NCBI GenBank assembly: GCA_028386065.3
Contig: JAKUCV010000266.1
Location: 28,901-92,900 of the forward strand
Length of the DNA stretch: 64,000 nt
DNA from: Turnera subulata
Taxonomy: Eukaryota > Streptophyta > Magnoliopsida > Malpighiales > Passifloraceae
Reading direction: 5' to 3'
The first letter of the stretch is position 1. Each line of letters starts with the position of its first letter. Below are positions 1 through 11,984 of this stretch, piece after piece. The position numbers and the translations under genes are program-made. The notes beneath the pieces are model-generated. The model was given only the letters and a program-made list of their open reading frames with translations. It did not search any database and was not told the origin of the DNA.

Positions 1-189
1 GCAATGCATGACACACGTTTCTTTTTCTTAACTTTTAACGCCTCTTAAGAAGGCACCTGGATGGCGTCACATGCAAACATTAACAGAAGTACCAATTTAT
101 TTGATTTTGAAAGTTGGGGTGCCAAAATACCGGTTTTTTTAGTTTGGGTACTGATTTGTTTTAAAACCAAAGTTGAGGTAGGTACACTG

Positions 190-196
190 TATTTAA
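190..196 (+). promoter_or_regulatory. TATA-like box upstream of the universal stress protein gene
   Basis: The sequence TATTTAA lies about 135 bp before the ATG at 332, in an AT-rich stretch followed by a C/A-rich leader, a usual arrangement for a plant core promoter. The rest of 1-331 shows no gene; short open frames there have no recognisable content. Confidence 0.4.
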
Positions 197-331
197 CCCC
201 TCACTTTCTTCTTCAGACAAACAAACTGAGAAACCAACTACAAAGTACAAACTAACACACTTCACAGTTCAAACCCATCACTTTCTTTTCTAAGAATCCT
301 TAAACTATAACTCCTTTTTCTTCTGTACTCA

Positions 332-1416
332 ATGGCTGAGCGGGACATGTCAGGCAAAGAGCGCAAGGTCCTGGTGGCTGTGGATGAGAGTGAGGAGAGC
401 ATGCACGCTCTCTCATGGTGCCTAAAGAACGTCATGGTTTCTCATGATTCTGGAGATACCCTTGTCCTCCTCTATGTTAAGCCTCCTAGAGTTGTGTACA
501 CTGCTCTTGATGGAACAGGTAGGAGACAATTAACTGAAGATGGTATTTCTTTTTTTTTTTTTGGTGTATTTCATACAATTAAGCTTAAGATTAGATAGAT
601 ATAAAGTGTTTTTCTTTTGCAGGGTATTTGTTTTCCTCTGATATTGTATCTACAATGGACAAGTACAGTAATGATGTGGCTGATTGTGTTATGGAGAAGG
701 CCAAGAAGATGTGCAGAGATGTTGCTCAAGATGTGAGCTTTCTTATTCTTTTTTACTTTGTTGATGTTAAGATGTGAGTTAAAATCTTATTAGAATTAAG
801 TTTGGTTGTTCCCTTTTCTGATTAAATTAATTTGACCCTTGGTGGGTTCAGATGAAGGTGGAAGCCAAGGTGGTGAGTGGTGATCCAAGGGAAGTGATCT
901 GCCAGATGGTGGAGAAGCTTCATGTTGATATGCTAGTCATGGGAAGCCATGGCTATGGTCCGATCAAGAGGTGGGTCACTTCTTCTTTTCTCTTTGTTTA
1001 ATGGCCTTGAACTTTAATTTGTACTATAATCTTTTGATTAACTAGTGGGATAATGATGGTTATTCGTTTTCTATGATAGTCCCTCAATTATAGGCATTGT
1101 ATCTTTCTAAACCATTATTCAGTAGTCATATTAAGGTTACAGTAACTTGTTTGGTTTTCATCATAAAATTAATTTTTCATTGAACTACCCTTTACATTCT
1201 CATGGCAAAACCCGAGAAGACTGTTTTATGATAACATAGGGATTTCGAAATTTCAATTTTGAGAGTTCCATGAAGTTTGATATCCTTGATGAACTAACTA
1301 ATTATGTTTTGGCACACAGGGCTATCATTGGAAGCGTGAGCTACCACTGTGCACAGAATGTCAAGTGTCCTGTTTTGATAGTGAAGAAACCAAAACCAAC
1401 TCCTGCAACCAAATAA
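332..1416 (+). CDS. Universal stress protein A-like protein (4 exons, 170 aa)
   Basis: The exons are 332-518, 623-732, 852-970 and 1320-1416. All introns are GT..AG, and the joined frame runs from ATG to TAA with no interruption. The product is a single UspA-fold domain of the usual plant length. The N-terminus (KERKVLVAVDESEESMHAL) is the first beta strand and helix. The C-terminal ATP-binding signature G-2x-G-9x-G-S is intact at residues G130, G133 and G143-S144 (GSHGYGPIKRAIIGS). Proteins with this signature usually bind ATP and are soluble; plant members respond to hypoxia, drought or other stress. That role is family knowledge and is not shown here. No signal peptide or membrane segment is seen. 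The first ATG was chosen because it follows a C/A-rich leader and gives the conserved start of the domain. Confidence 0.93.
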
Positions 1417-2712
1417 TAAATCTGATGCAAATACATAAATCTTCTCTCTGTTTTTGTACGTTTCTCCTTTGGTCATGTATCTTCTTGGTCTTTGCCTATA
1501 GTTAAATTTCTAATGACTTTATGTTTTCAATGTTCCTTTCTTGCTTGTAATAACATTCTCTCTTTTAATTGAAAAACATTTTGTATAGTCACCACTAAAG
1601 GTAACCATACATGCTATCCATGTACAAAATTTCAGCAGGTTTTCGAACCTAAACAAGCTAAGCCCTTGAGGCTCTAAGTGATCGAATTTGCATTAGCTCA
1701 AACTCGGCTCAGTAAGTGACAGACTCTAAAAATATAAGCTTAAGTTCGGCTTGTTAAGGTAACAAGCCATGCTCCAGTTGCAACCCTAATTGCTACCATA
1801 AAACACTATGAATTAAGGTTTCTAAGAAAAGAATTTTGGGTCGTTTTATTTTTGGCCTGGGCTATCTTATGTTTTTAGATTTCTAGGCAATTATATAGTG
1901 ATGGACTCCAAAGTATAAGCCAAACAAAATGTCAATCAAGTCATTATCTAAACTAACTTTAAAATGACACATAAGAATTGACACTTTTATTTCCTAATAT
2001 TTACCAAAAATCATCCAAGAATCATGTAAGCTCTTTTATCTAGCCCTCCAGCAGATTGTATCTACTGGATTGCCGCCTTTCTGTTAAAGAAAAGATTTAT
2101 GTACATCATCAAGAACTCCTGATTTTTCTCTTTGACCACAACAAAATAATCAAGTAATCACTCTCTGCTTATTTTTCAATCCTCCATTCTTCGCCTGCCT
2201 TAAACAAACTATATATATTCTTTGATCACTAATGACATGTGATTTTTGAAATGAGTATAATTAGCATCACATTTCAAAATGACTGAAACTAAGGGCTCAA
2301 GTGTTCTGTCTTATGAACATGTTCAATGAATTATTTTCGCTTGTTTTTGGCAATGCCAAAGTCACTGCTTGCAGGTTGTTTTTTCATACAAGAAAGAGAA
2401 AGGGCACTTAGTATCAGTAAGAAAGATCTCAAGGTCATCTTGGTGAGTTTTCCTATGTTTATGTTATCATTTCATTCCCTTTTTACCAGAAAAGGCTCCT
2501 AGTAATGTGTTAGCGTAAATGGCCTAATAGGTTCCTATTTATTCAAGTATCTATATACTTGTAGGCCACTCATTTTGTTTCTTTTGGGATTAAGGCCAAA
2601 TATGTAGCTTCATTTCAAATTTATGATCAATGGATGGAATTCTAATCTTCATTTGGTATCCCTTTCTCTTTATGTTGGAAAATGCAGGCACTAATTAAGA
2701 ACAAAAGCAGTC
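1417..2712. other. Intergenic region between USP and CKI1-like genes
   Basis: No coding gene is seen. The segment 1640-1790 (rich in AAGCTTAAG and TTCGGCTTGTTAAGG words) resembles common dispersed plant repeats, but I could not find its ends. The stretch 2360-2448 followed by GTGAGT, with a CAG at 2686-2688 just before the kinase start, could be a 5'-UTR exon plus intron of the downstream gene; this is an inference only. Confidence 0.4.
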
Positions 2713-5700
2713 ATGAAATTGAAGTTTCAGTTGAAGAGATTCCGCCGCGCCCTGAAAGCTGTTGTGCGGCCTGCATATTTTCTAGTCATTCTTGTAACTA
2801 CCTGCATATGCTTTTGGATTTCCATCTTCTTCTTCTTCTTTTCCTTTCTCTCTTTTGTTGAGGCTGTATTGCAGAACTTACAATCTTGATGAACATGAAC
2901 TATGTGGCAGGTTCTTTCGTGTATAGCGTTCTCAAGCTTATGTTCAATGATTACACAAACCAAGAATCACGTAGCTGTGGAATCATACCAATTACTCAAC
3001 AAAACTTTGTCCAAGATTGAGACGACCGCGGGATTGTTATACCCCTTGAACTCTTCAGCATCAAATTTGGCAAGGGGTCTTAGCTCTTCTTTAAATGGAA
3101 CTCATCTATCCTTTGCTGCCATTCAAATGAAGGTTAAAATGTTATGTCTGTGAACCAACATTGTTGTGCTCTCATATAAACTTCATTTTTCCATTATAAT
3201 CAGATTGGTGAGTATCTCTATAATGTCATGAGAAGCAAACTAACAGTGAACGGTTCCTGTTTTCAGGTTGCACCGGTATTGTTCCTTGCACTTGATACCA
3301 TTCCAAACCTGAACCAGGTGTCATATATAGGACTAGATGGTCTATTGTTATCATTATACCATGATCATAATCGTATGTTTGTGGTGTATGCCAACACTTC
3401 AAACTCTTCAACTTGGTACACTCAACCCATAAACCGTGATACTGGGAAGCTATATGGAGATGCAGTTGCTTCTGATGCTTTGCCAACAAGGAACGCAAGT
3501 TGGTTCCAGAACGCCTTGTATCACACAAGTGGGCACTCTTCAATTGGAACCGGGTGGAACAAGGCTCAAGATATCTTATTTCTCAACACAGTAGCCATGG
3601 ATGGAAGAGGTGTTATATCCCTTGGATTTCCATTAAAAGTGGTGGTTGATTATTTTGCAGCACTAGACTTTTATGGGGGCTACTTTCACTTGGGTACAAC
3701 GGAAGGACAGGTTATAATGCAAGCAAAGGTTCCAGGCATTCGGATAGACATAGTAAACTCCACGGTGATGTTGAAAACATTGAAGCCGAATAGCATTCCT
3801 GATACTAAATATATTTTATCATGTGACTCTGAAGATGGACAATTGATTTCCTTTGTTGGGATTATGGGAGGAATCAAGTATAAGTTTTACTGCTCCACCC
3901 TCAATATTGCTGGAATTAAGTCGGTAAGTCGGTCATCGGTGAATCCATTGAGCCAATTCATACATTGTGAATCCAATCCAATGATCTTGTTAGTTTACTA
4001 TGCTCAGACATTTTTTTTTTTTTTTTTTTTGCTTTTTACAGGTATATGTGGTAGCATATCGCAGAAATGCTTTAGTAGGATTTGTCCAGAGAAACAGCAG
4101 ATCATCGATCACGCTTCTAGTACTTATCTTCATGTTCATCATCATCTCTATTGCCATCTACATTTTCTTGACTGCAAGGGCAACAAACAGAGAAATGTTC
4201 TTATGTGCTGCTCTAGTACAACAAATGGAAGCAACTCAACAAGCAGAGCGCAAGAGCATGAACAAAACCAAGGCTTATGCAGGTGCAAGCCATGATGTTC
4301 GCCACCATTTGTCAACTATTGGAGCTCTCATTCATTTCTGTCAGGAAGAAGCCAATCCTGACTCTAAGTTAGCAGAACAACTAGTGAATATGGAAACTCA
4401 GACCAAGGACCTCTTAGGTCAGTTTCTTGAATTTTTTCTTATTCTTGACATGTACCCTATGGGCTGCTGTTAGTTGCCTCCTCTAGTTCTTGTACCTATC
4501 TGGTTATCTTCCTCTTACATGGAAAACAAGTTCCTAATCTCTTGCTTACATGAACTTCAATACAAGTTTGGATCTGTAGTATATCATGCCTGAAATGATT
4601 TTTTAAAGCAATATGATAATTATATTAAACTTTCTTTCTCATGAAAATGCATCAGGCATACTAAACTCAATACTGGACACAAGTAAAATTGAAGCTGGGA
4701 AAACAACACTTGAAGAAGAAGAATTCAGCTTGGCTAAACTCCTAGAAGATATAGTCGATATGTACTATCCTATGGCTGTGGAGAAAGGCATAGACATTGT
4801 GCTCGATCCTTGCGATGGTTCCATTCTTAAATCACCTCTAGTGAAAGGTGATCGAATAAAACTTAAACAGATCTTGTGCAATCTACTTGGTAATGCCATA
4901 AAGTTTACGTCAGAAGGTCATGTTTCAATCCGTGCTGTGGTCAAAAAGAACAACTTCAAGAAAGACATTATTGCTTCTAACCGCACTACCGTGTTGAAGA
5001 TTTTATCCCACCAGTTTTGCTACAAGAATAAGAGAAGTTTCAGCGATCTGGATGCCCTGAGTTCAGTTCAAGAAAATCCTAATGAAATGGAGTTTGAATT
5101 TGAGGTGGATGATACAGGCAAGGGAATCCCCAAAGATAAGCAAAACTCCATCTTCGAAGACTATGTTCAAGTGAAGGAAACCACTATGGAACAAGAAGGC
5201 TGCGGTCTAGGACTTGGTATAGTTCAGTCTTTGGTAAGTGGATTATCCATAGCTTCATCTTTGAAATGGCGGTATCCAATCATTGATGTTTTGGAGCTGA
5301 TCACTTGACTTTGCATTTGAATGTTTATACAAAATGTGCACTTTAGGTACGTGTAATGAAAGGAGAATTGACAATTGTGGAGAAAGAGCCAGGAGAAAGG
5401 GGTACTTGCTTCAAGTTCAATGTTTTTCTTTCCACAAGAGAACCTCAACCTGCAGGGCCTGATGAAGATCGCCGCTCAAGCTCATTTCATCAGCATTTTG
5501 CATTCATGTCTCCTAAACCGGAGGGATCGCATGTCATAATGTTTATTCCAGGTGAAGAAAGAATAAGAGTACTGAAAAAGTATCTAGAGAGCTTGAACAT
5601 TAAAGTGACAGTCATCAAGAAAGCGAGGAATTTCTCCCCAGAACTTGAGAAAATAAAGCGCAAGTTAGACATGAGCAACTCTGCATCTGCCAATTCTGAT

Positions 5701-6792
5701 AAAGGCCTTAAAGAAGGGTCGTCAAGCCTCCAGGAAGAGAGTGAGTATACTACTCCACACTTCAGGAAGACCAACTCGAAAAGTATATCAGGCTTTGTAT
5801 TACTCCTGATAGATGCCGCCGAAGCTACCAAGTGCTCTAATATCCACAGCACTCTGGTTAGCTTCAGGAAAGACATTCCAAAATCCTTATGCAAGGTTGT
5901 GTGGTTGGATGATCAGATTGCACATCGCTCAAGAGATGAAGCAAAAGACAGGCTGACCGCAGAAGGTGACTTCATAATATACAAACCACTCCATGGCTCA
6001 CGTTTAACTCAGGTGCTATCATTACTTCCTGAACGCAAGAGTTCATCCCGAAATAATAACTCCAAGTTTGGAATGAGATCAGTTCAAGACGTCCAGCTTT
6101 CGGCGGATTATAATCTTTCGAATGATTTCCACTGCTTGGAGATTCAACCGAGCACGGGTCCATCTCGTCAAAATTCACTCCAACAAACTGCGGTGCAGAG
6201 AAATGATGAGAAAGGAAGTGAGAAGCCTTCTTTGGAAGGGAAGAAAGTTCTAATTGTAGAAGATACTGAGCTGTTGCGCCGCCTAGCTACTTTCCATCTC
6301 AGTAAACTTGGAGCAAGTGTGGAAGTCTGTGCAAATGGAAAAGAGGCCTCTGATAAAGTCTCTAAAGCTTTAGGTGATCTAAGAAAGGAAGGGGATTCAA
6401 AATGTCTCCCTTACGATTACATTTTCATGGATTGTGTGGTAATTCCTTGTCAACCTTCATCTCACCATATCTGCAGCACAACTTTATGCATTTTTCCATC
6501 AGGAAACTGTCTACAGATTTTGGTTTTGCTCAAGTCAATTACCAAGAAATACATTGCGGTTTTGCAGATGCCAGTCATGAATGGGTATGATGCAACAAGA
6601 CTGATAAGGGAGGAAGAAAAACATTATGGTGTTCATATCCCAATTATTGCATTAACAGCCCATGCATTGCCAGAGGAATCAAGCAAAATTATGGATGCCG
6701 GAATGGATTTCCATTTGACTAAACCTTTGCAAGAGGAGAAGCTGTTTGAGGTCATACGATCAATTGAGAGAAGCAGTGAGAAAGATTCTTGA
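2713..6792 (+). CDS. CKI1: CKI1-like hybrid sensor histidine kinase (7 exons, 1076 aa)
   Basis: The exons are 2713-2793, 2911-3132, 3267-3923, 4042-4417, 4656-5233, 5347-6438 and 6568-6792. In order the protein has a short basic N-terminus, a membrane segment (about residues 20-41), a long extracytoplasmic domain, a second membrane segment (about 343-363), the linker QMEATQQAERKSMNK typical of CKI1, and the H-box GASHDV with phospho-acceptor His404. The N-box follows around Asn525 (NLLGNAIKFT), then the G-boxes (DDTGKGIP, GLGLGIVQSLV). The receiver domain begins near 937 with the acidic pair in VEDTE and has the phospho-acceptor Asp near 1000 (IFMDC) and the conserved Lys in LTKPL. Length is close to Arabidopsis CKI1 (about 1120 aa). 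CKI1 feeds the cytokinin phosphorelay and is needed in female gametophyte and vascular tissue. The extracellular part lacks an obvious CHASE domain, which fits the cytokinin-independent type. Exon 3 could instead start at 3204 (21 residues longer, in frame). Confidence 0.93.
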
Positions 6793-7873
6793 GCAAACAT
6801 GATAGTAGCAGCTATCATTCTTCTTGTACATATATACATTGATCAGTAGGATGAATTTCTACACCTAAATTTTGCTGAGAATTGGCATTGTCTTCAGGTT
6901 TATATAGCTATCTTGCTTTTATACTCATTCCCAAGTTGGATCTGGGTCGGCCCAATTAAGGGGTAAAGCTTTCCCAATATCGAGTTTCTTTTGCAGTTCA
7001 CAAGATTTGAACTTGAGACATTGTTTAAAGGGAACAAATGCCACACTACTTGAAGTTGAACCAACTATATGTTGAGCCAGTAATGTTGTTGACACACAAA
7101 CTTGGAAAGAAAGCAGAAACTCGCATTAAATTCAATAATATTAAAATAAACTTTTTATCACATAATAGTATTTTGTTTTGAGAAGGATAATCTTATTTTC
7201 TATTACTGTAGCCAACTCAGTTGAGCCAGTGTTACTCCATTTAGTTCACCTAGCTGATTCTTTCCATATGGAGAGTTGGAACATCCCATCACTCCAATCT
7301 CCTCTCTAGAGGAATTTGTAACCAATCAATCAATGAGTCTATATTCAACTCTGTCATCTACTGAAGTCATTCGGTGTGTTTACCTGGTATCCTTGTCAAA
7401 TAATAGGACATCTAATCTTCCAGTGTTCTTCAAAATTTTACGCTGGTAATTTTTCAAGTAGGGGATGATATCACATTGGACCTCTCTTGTAATCAGACCC
7501 AGGGCTTTACATCATCACCAGTTAATTTTTTTCTAATTAAATAGTGTCATGTGATAGGTGTAATTGCATGAAATCATAACATGTTGGTGGAGTTATTGGA
7601 TTCATAGTGCTGAGGAATCATTTCTTCAAACAAAAAGGTAAATTTACCATTCCAACAGGTAGACAAGTTTTTAGCTCATAAAAGCTTTGATAGTCATCGG
7701 CAGCCCAACCCCAACCCCACAAGTTCACACCTTTTAACACCGCAAAATTTTCCTTGACCAAGTTGAATCAAATTACTAATTTCTCTCCCTACCTACAGCT
7801 TAATTTTTCTACCTTCCTGTCGAGCATTCATAAATGTAACTGTTGTAACTACAGAAGACGAAGAGGGATTTAA
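6793..7873. other. Convergent intergenic region between CKI1-like and QTRT2 genes
   Basis: It holds the 3' ends of two convergent genes. I see no further coding sequence, RNA gene or clear repeat. Confidence 0.5.
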
Positions 7874-10800
7874 TCATGCACATACAGCAACAGCAGCAAG
7901 CTGCTCACGCCTATGCTGCACAAACATCTGCCGGAATAAGTCAAATCGGCCTTCCTTTATAGCTTCTCTTATCGAACGGAAGAAGCCAAGGAAGTGGTGA
8001 GTATTATGTCTGAGGCATCAAAAACATATTGTAAGCATCGTAGAAGTTATCAGCAACATGAAAATAATTCTAAAATTGAAAATGCTCTTACATTTCTAGC
8101 AGAGTCTGAGCCAACATCTCATGAACATTGAGTAAGTGATTGATGTAAGCTTTAGTGTGATTCTGGCAAGTATAGCAAACACAATTTTGAACAATTGGTG
8201 TTGCGTCTTTCCTGCAGTTAAAAGAAAATCCAACTCATTAGGAACTAATCAAGATTTTTATGGATTTTAAGAACTTCAAGAGGGCAAAATATGAGACAAG
8301 AAATCTTAAATTATTGCATAAGTAAATGACGAAGCAATTTTCCACCTGTAAATTGTAGCTTTTAGATTGATCTTTGTATGATCACTTCCCAGATCACTTG
8401 ACTGAAAATTATATGTATTTAAACCAATCCTGTCGAAGGGAAAGGTTAAGGCAAAACCCCCAAGAGTAAGATGATAAATATACCTGCAAAAAGTCACCAA
8501 AGCTATCAACTTCTTGGGGAGGATCACAGTACAACAAGCACAAGAGATAATAAATTAAAAACTGCCGAATAACTTTTGGAGACAGATCATGAGGAGAATA
8601 AATGCTTAAAAAATTGTACAGGATAAAACTGAGATACATACGATGAATCGAAAAGGTCAATGCCAGCAGCAACACCCTGTAACACCTCCTCTGTCATAGA
8701 TAAAAGACAATCTTTTTGTAAGCCAAAACCAAAAAAATTAGCACCTCCCTCTCCCCCTTCCCCCAACAATAAGGAATACTTGCCAACACCTACCTGGCAG
8801 TTCAAGCCCACAGACAAGGCGGGGTTTTTCCTCCTGTAAGCTATCCTGTGAATTGCTTACCAGTGTTAGAACTGAGACATAATAAAAGGAGCATACTATG
8901 CATCACATGCAATTGACCCTCCGTCTTTTCTATTTCCATGATCTATGCATGACTACCCTAGGAGTCAAACCTACTGGTAATTTTGATGTTATGCTACCAA
9001 AAGGACTATCATAATGCGTACTTGGCACCCGGCATCTCTGACTTCAATCATGACTTCTGAACCTACTATACACACTACAGTGACAACTCTGTTCATCCAA
9101 CATGCAGCATGAATTTCAAGTCTGACGCAATAGAAAAGCCATTCTCCCTTAGCTTTAAAGATGAAGCATTCAAAGTAATCAGTGTTCTTGAACAAGACTC
9201 GTGCTGACAATGCCAGTTGATAAGAAAAATGCATCAACTCTGTGCTCCTTGTGGTCATTTATAGTTAAAATAAAATGCATTAGGATTTAGGAGTCAATGG
9301 CAACTGTGGTTCTTCCATACTGAGTTTAAAGCTTACCGTTACGGCATTAAGTAGAGCTGGGCGCTCATCCATGCTCTCTCCAAGTCCAAACCCTCCAATC
9401 CAGTAACCTGCAAACACCATTTTATGATCAATTTGGGGAGATGAATACGAAAATGTAATATGCTCAGAGTTTTCTTTTCTGTAAATTAAAACTAGCATAT
9501 GACAAAAGATGAAGAAAAACACAGAGCCAATAGCAAGAAAATCTACGTGAATGCAACTATATCCTCTCTCTCTCTCTGCACCTCTCTTCTTATAACTTAA
9601 GCAACAGGAACACAGCTCAAAATATATTTGCAAAGTGCTCCTTTCCAAGCTGCCAAAACTTCAACACTTTTTCACACAAACCTAGGAGCCCCTATTACTA
9701 GAATTTGGGACAATATTCCCCTGATAATAACAGAATGAAAATAGAAAAAATGATACTTTATTCTATAATCTAAAGTGTCTAGGTCACAGAAAATAGAAGA
9801 CCTGGCTAGCAAAATTTTTAACAAAAAAAACAGAAGTTCCATTATACTGTTGCAACAAGAGGTACAAGAGCAAAGTGAAACAAAAAATAGACCTGATACA
9901 TTCCGTATAGCTGCTTCTTGAGCGCATCGCTTTCGTTCTTCTATGTTTGACCCTCCAACAATGGCCCCAAAAAGAGCCCCACCTGCCTAAATTTGTTATT
10001 AATGCACCGCAAATATATCTTTTTTTAAACATCTAAGAATGAAAAAGGTTAGTAGTGCCAGTCAGACAATCATCAAGTCAAAACCTCCTAAACCTGGCTG
10101 AATAAGTGTGTCATGATATAATATTCTTTCAAAAAGGACATTAGATGCACTAAAGTTTCCAAATGCAGCCTCATAATCCTTGGCCTTACAGTTATCCATT
10201 TTAACTCCATGATTAGTATTGGCAGTTATCATATTTAGATTTTGTCTGAATTGTTCCACCGCTTCCTCATCAGCTTTCCCGAAAATTAATATAAATACTA
10301 GCCCTGCTTCAAGGTTTCCCTTTAATTTCTTTGCTCAAATGAAACTAGAAGCTAAAGCATCGTGATGCTAATGCTTTCATCAATATGAAGCAGTAAAGCA
10401 GCCGCTCCAAAAGGTGGTGAAAGAACTTTCTTTACATTGGGATATTTACAATCATATCCAGAACATCAAGATACATTGACAAAGTCGATACATACACGAT
10501 TTAAACCAGATTGTCAATTCTCCAACAGTTTTAGAAAGATTAAATGAAATCCACTAGCATGGCAGTCAGTACTAAAAGAGGTTTCAACAATATTTATCAG
10601 TATCATCACACCCCTGAACATATGAGGCTAAAATCAAACTATACAACACTAAATTCTTGCCGTTGTGTCTCTAAAATTCTAACCTCATTACAACTTCAAC
10701 GTATTATAACTAACAGCAAAATCAGCCATAGAACAAATAGCTACGACTGATGACAAGGTAATGACTTTAATTGAAGCTGGAAAGAGAAAACATACAGCTT

Positions 10801-11658
10801 TTGCCGAGCCTAATGCGATGCACTCATCAAGCCACTTTACAGTTCGATCCACTGAAGTCCTGTTCCTCTTACTGGACACCCATGCAGGTACTTCATCGGC
10901 CAAAGAAGCCCAAATGTTCGGCTTCATGGAAGCAATCATATCCATGTAGTCTGCAGGTTTAACCTGCAAACATATAATCACATTCAAAACTTCCATAACA
11001 TAATCCAAGCAACAAGAAATTGTTAGTTCAAAGGAATGAAGAAGCCCCAGATTACCAAAACACGGCCACAAGGAGTCTCAAAAGAGGCTCCAAACTTGTT
11101 GCTTGCATCACATTCCGGGAGACATTGGATGGGATCCCTCAGTACAGCAGCATATACATAATCATGCAACCCAAGCATTTGGTGAAGTCCTCCAATGGCA
11201 GCTATCGTCTTCGTCGAAAGCCCTTCCAAGCTAAAAACAGGCCAAAACGTTCACTCAAAAGAAACTCACGAAAAAACAGCAAATACCCGCCAAAGAACAG
11301 TATTTTCTTCACCCTCAGAGACAAAAAAACAATCATGTAACGTATACATAGACTAACCTACTTTTCGAACAAAAAGAACCTAACTTTATCGACAACTAGT
11401 AATACCCAGAACCAGAACAGAGTGAAAAAGATGGTAGTTTCAGGGAAGGGAAGCTTACAAGTGAAGTGGGCTGAACTGGAGGAGATAGGAGTCGGGGAGG
11501 GGAAGAGAAGGGAGGAGGTCAGGGGAAATAAAGAGGGGAAGGCCTTTACGGGTGGAGAGGAGGAGAGAAGGGGTTTCTATTGGAGAAGGGCAGTTTCCCA
11601 GCTGGAGAAGCCCTGTTCTTGCCTTCCCGTTGCTCCATGTCTTAACCGAAAACTTCAT
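7874..11658 (-). CDS. QTRT2: Queuine tRNA-ribosyltransferase accessory subunit 2 (10 exons, 396 aa)
   Basis: The exons in transcript order are 11658-11459, 11230-11056, 10963-10796, 9986-9893, 9407-9337, 8833-8794, 8690-8642, 8483-8346, 8211-8092 and 8009-7874. All borders are GT..AG and the frame is continuous to TGA. The protein is a TGT-superfamily barrel. It shows FISPDLLPSL near the start, IGGLHQMLGLHDYVYAAV, the run KRNRTSVDRTVKWLDECI, GYWIGGFGLGESMDERPALL, LPEEVLQGVAAGIDLFDSS and TLGGFALTFPFDR. The zinc site C-x-C-x2-C-x25-H is complete at C322, C324, C327 and H353. Length and these blocks match QTRT2 (QTRTD1) rather than the catalytic QTRT1. In eukaryotes QTRT2 pairs with QTRT1 to put salvaged queuine at the wobble base (position 34) of GUN-anticodon tRNAs; the complex is cytosolic or at the mitochondrial surface. 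No targeting peptide is apparent. The catalytic partner is not in this window. Confidence 0.93.
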
Positions 11659-11984
11659 GCTTGTGATGGTGGTGGTGGTTTCGGCGCCGCCGCCAAGAGA
11701 AGCTGCGAGTTTGGTTTTTATATGGGAGTGTTTTAAGGGGAACCCAAACGCTGTTTTAGTCATAAACGGGCGGGTTTTGAACAAGGAACTAGTTGCAATT
11801 AGCGTACTTCTGTTTTTACTTTTTATGACAATACTGTTTGTTTCTGGTCTTACAAAACTAAGAGGGGGCGTAAGAAAAATTGTTTTCCGGTGGTAAAACG
11901 ACAGGAATTATACGGATTGGGGATTATCCCTGTGTTGACACCAAAGTTAGAATTAATCCATGCATTAGATTTTAGTTTTCTTTT
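11659..11984. other. QTRT2 upstream region
   Basis: This short segment lies between the QTRT2 start codon and a MITE. It should contain the QTRT2 promoter. I see no gene and no convincing TATA box. Confidence 0.35.

Noticed and set aside
61..255. Open frame upstream of the universal stress protein
   Set aside because: No recognisable domain; it overlaps the likely promoter and 5' UTR.
3226..3543. Minus-strand open frame inside the CKI1-like gene
   Set aside because: Antisense shadow of exon 3; its codons follow the constraints of the sense protein.
5490..5894. 134-codon minus-strand open frame
   Set aside because: Antisense to CKI1-like exon 6, with no family resemblance.
11422..11896. Plus-strand open frames opposite QTRT2 exon 1
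   Set aside because: They lie antisense to a supported exon and have biased, low-complexity composition.
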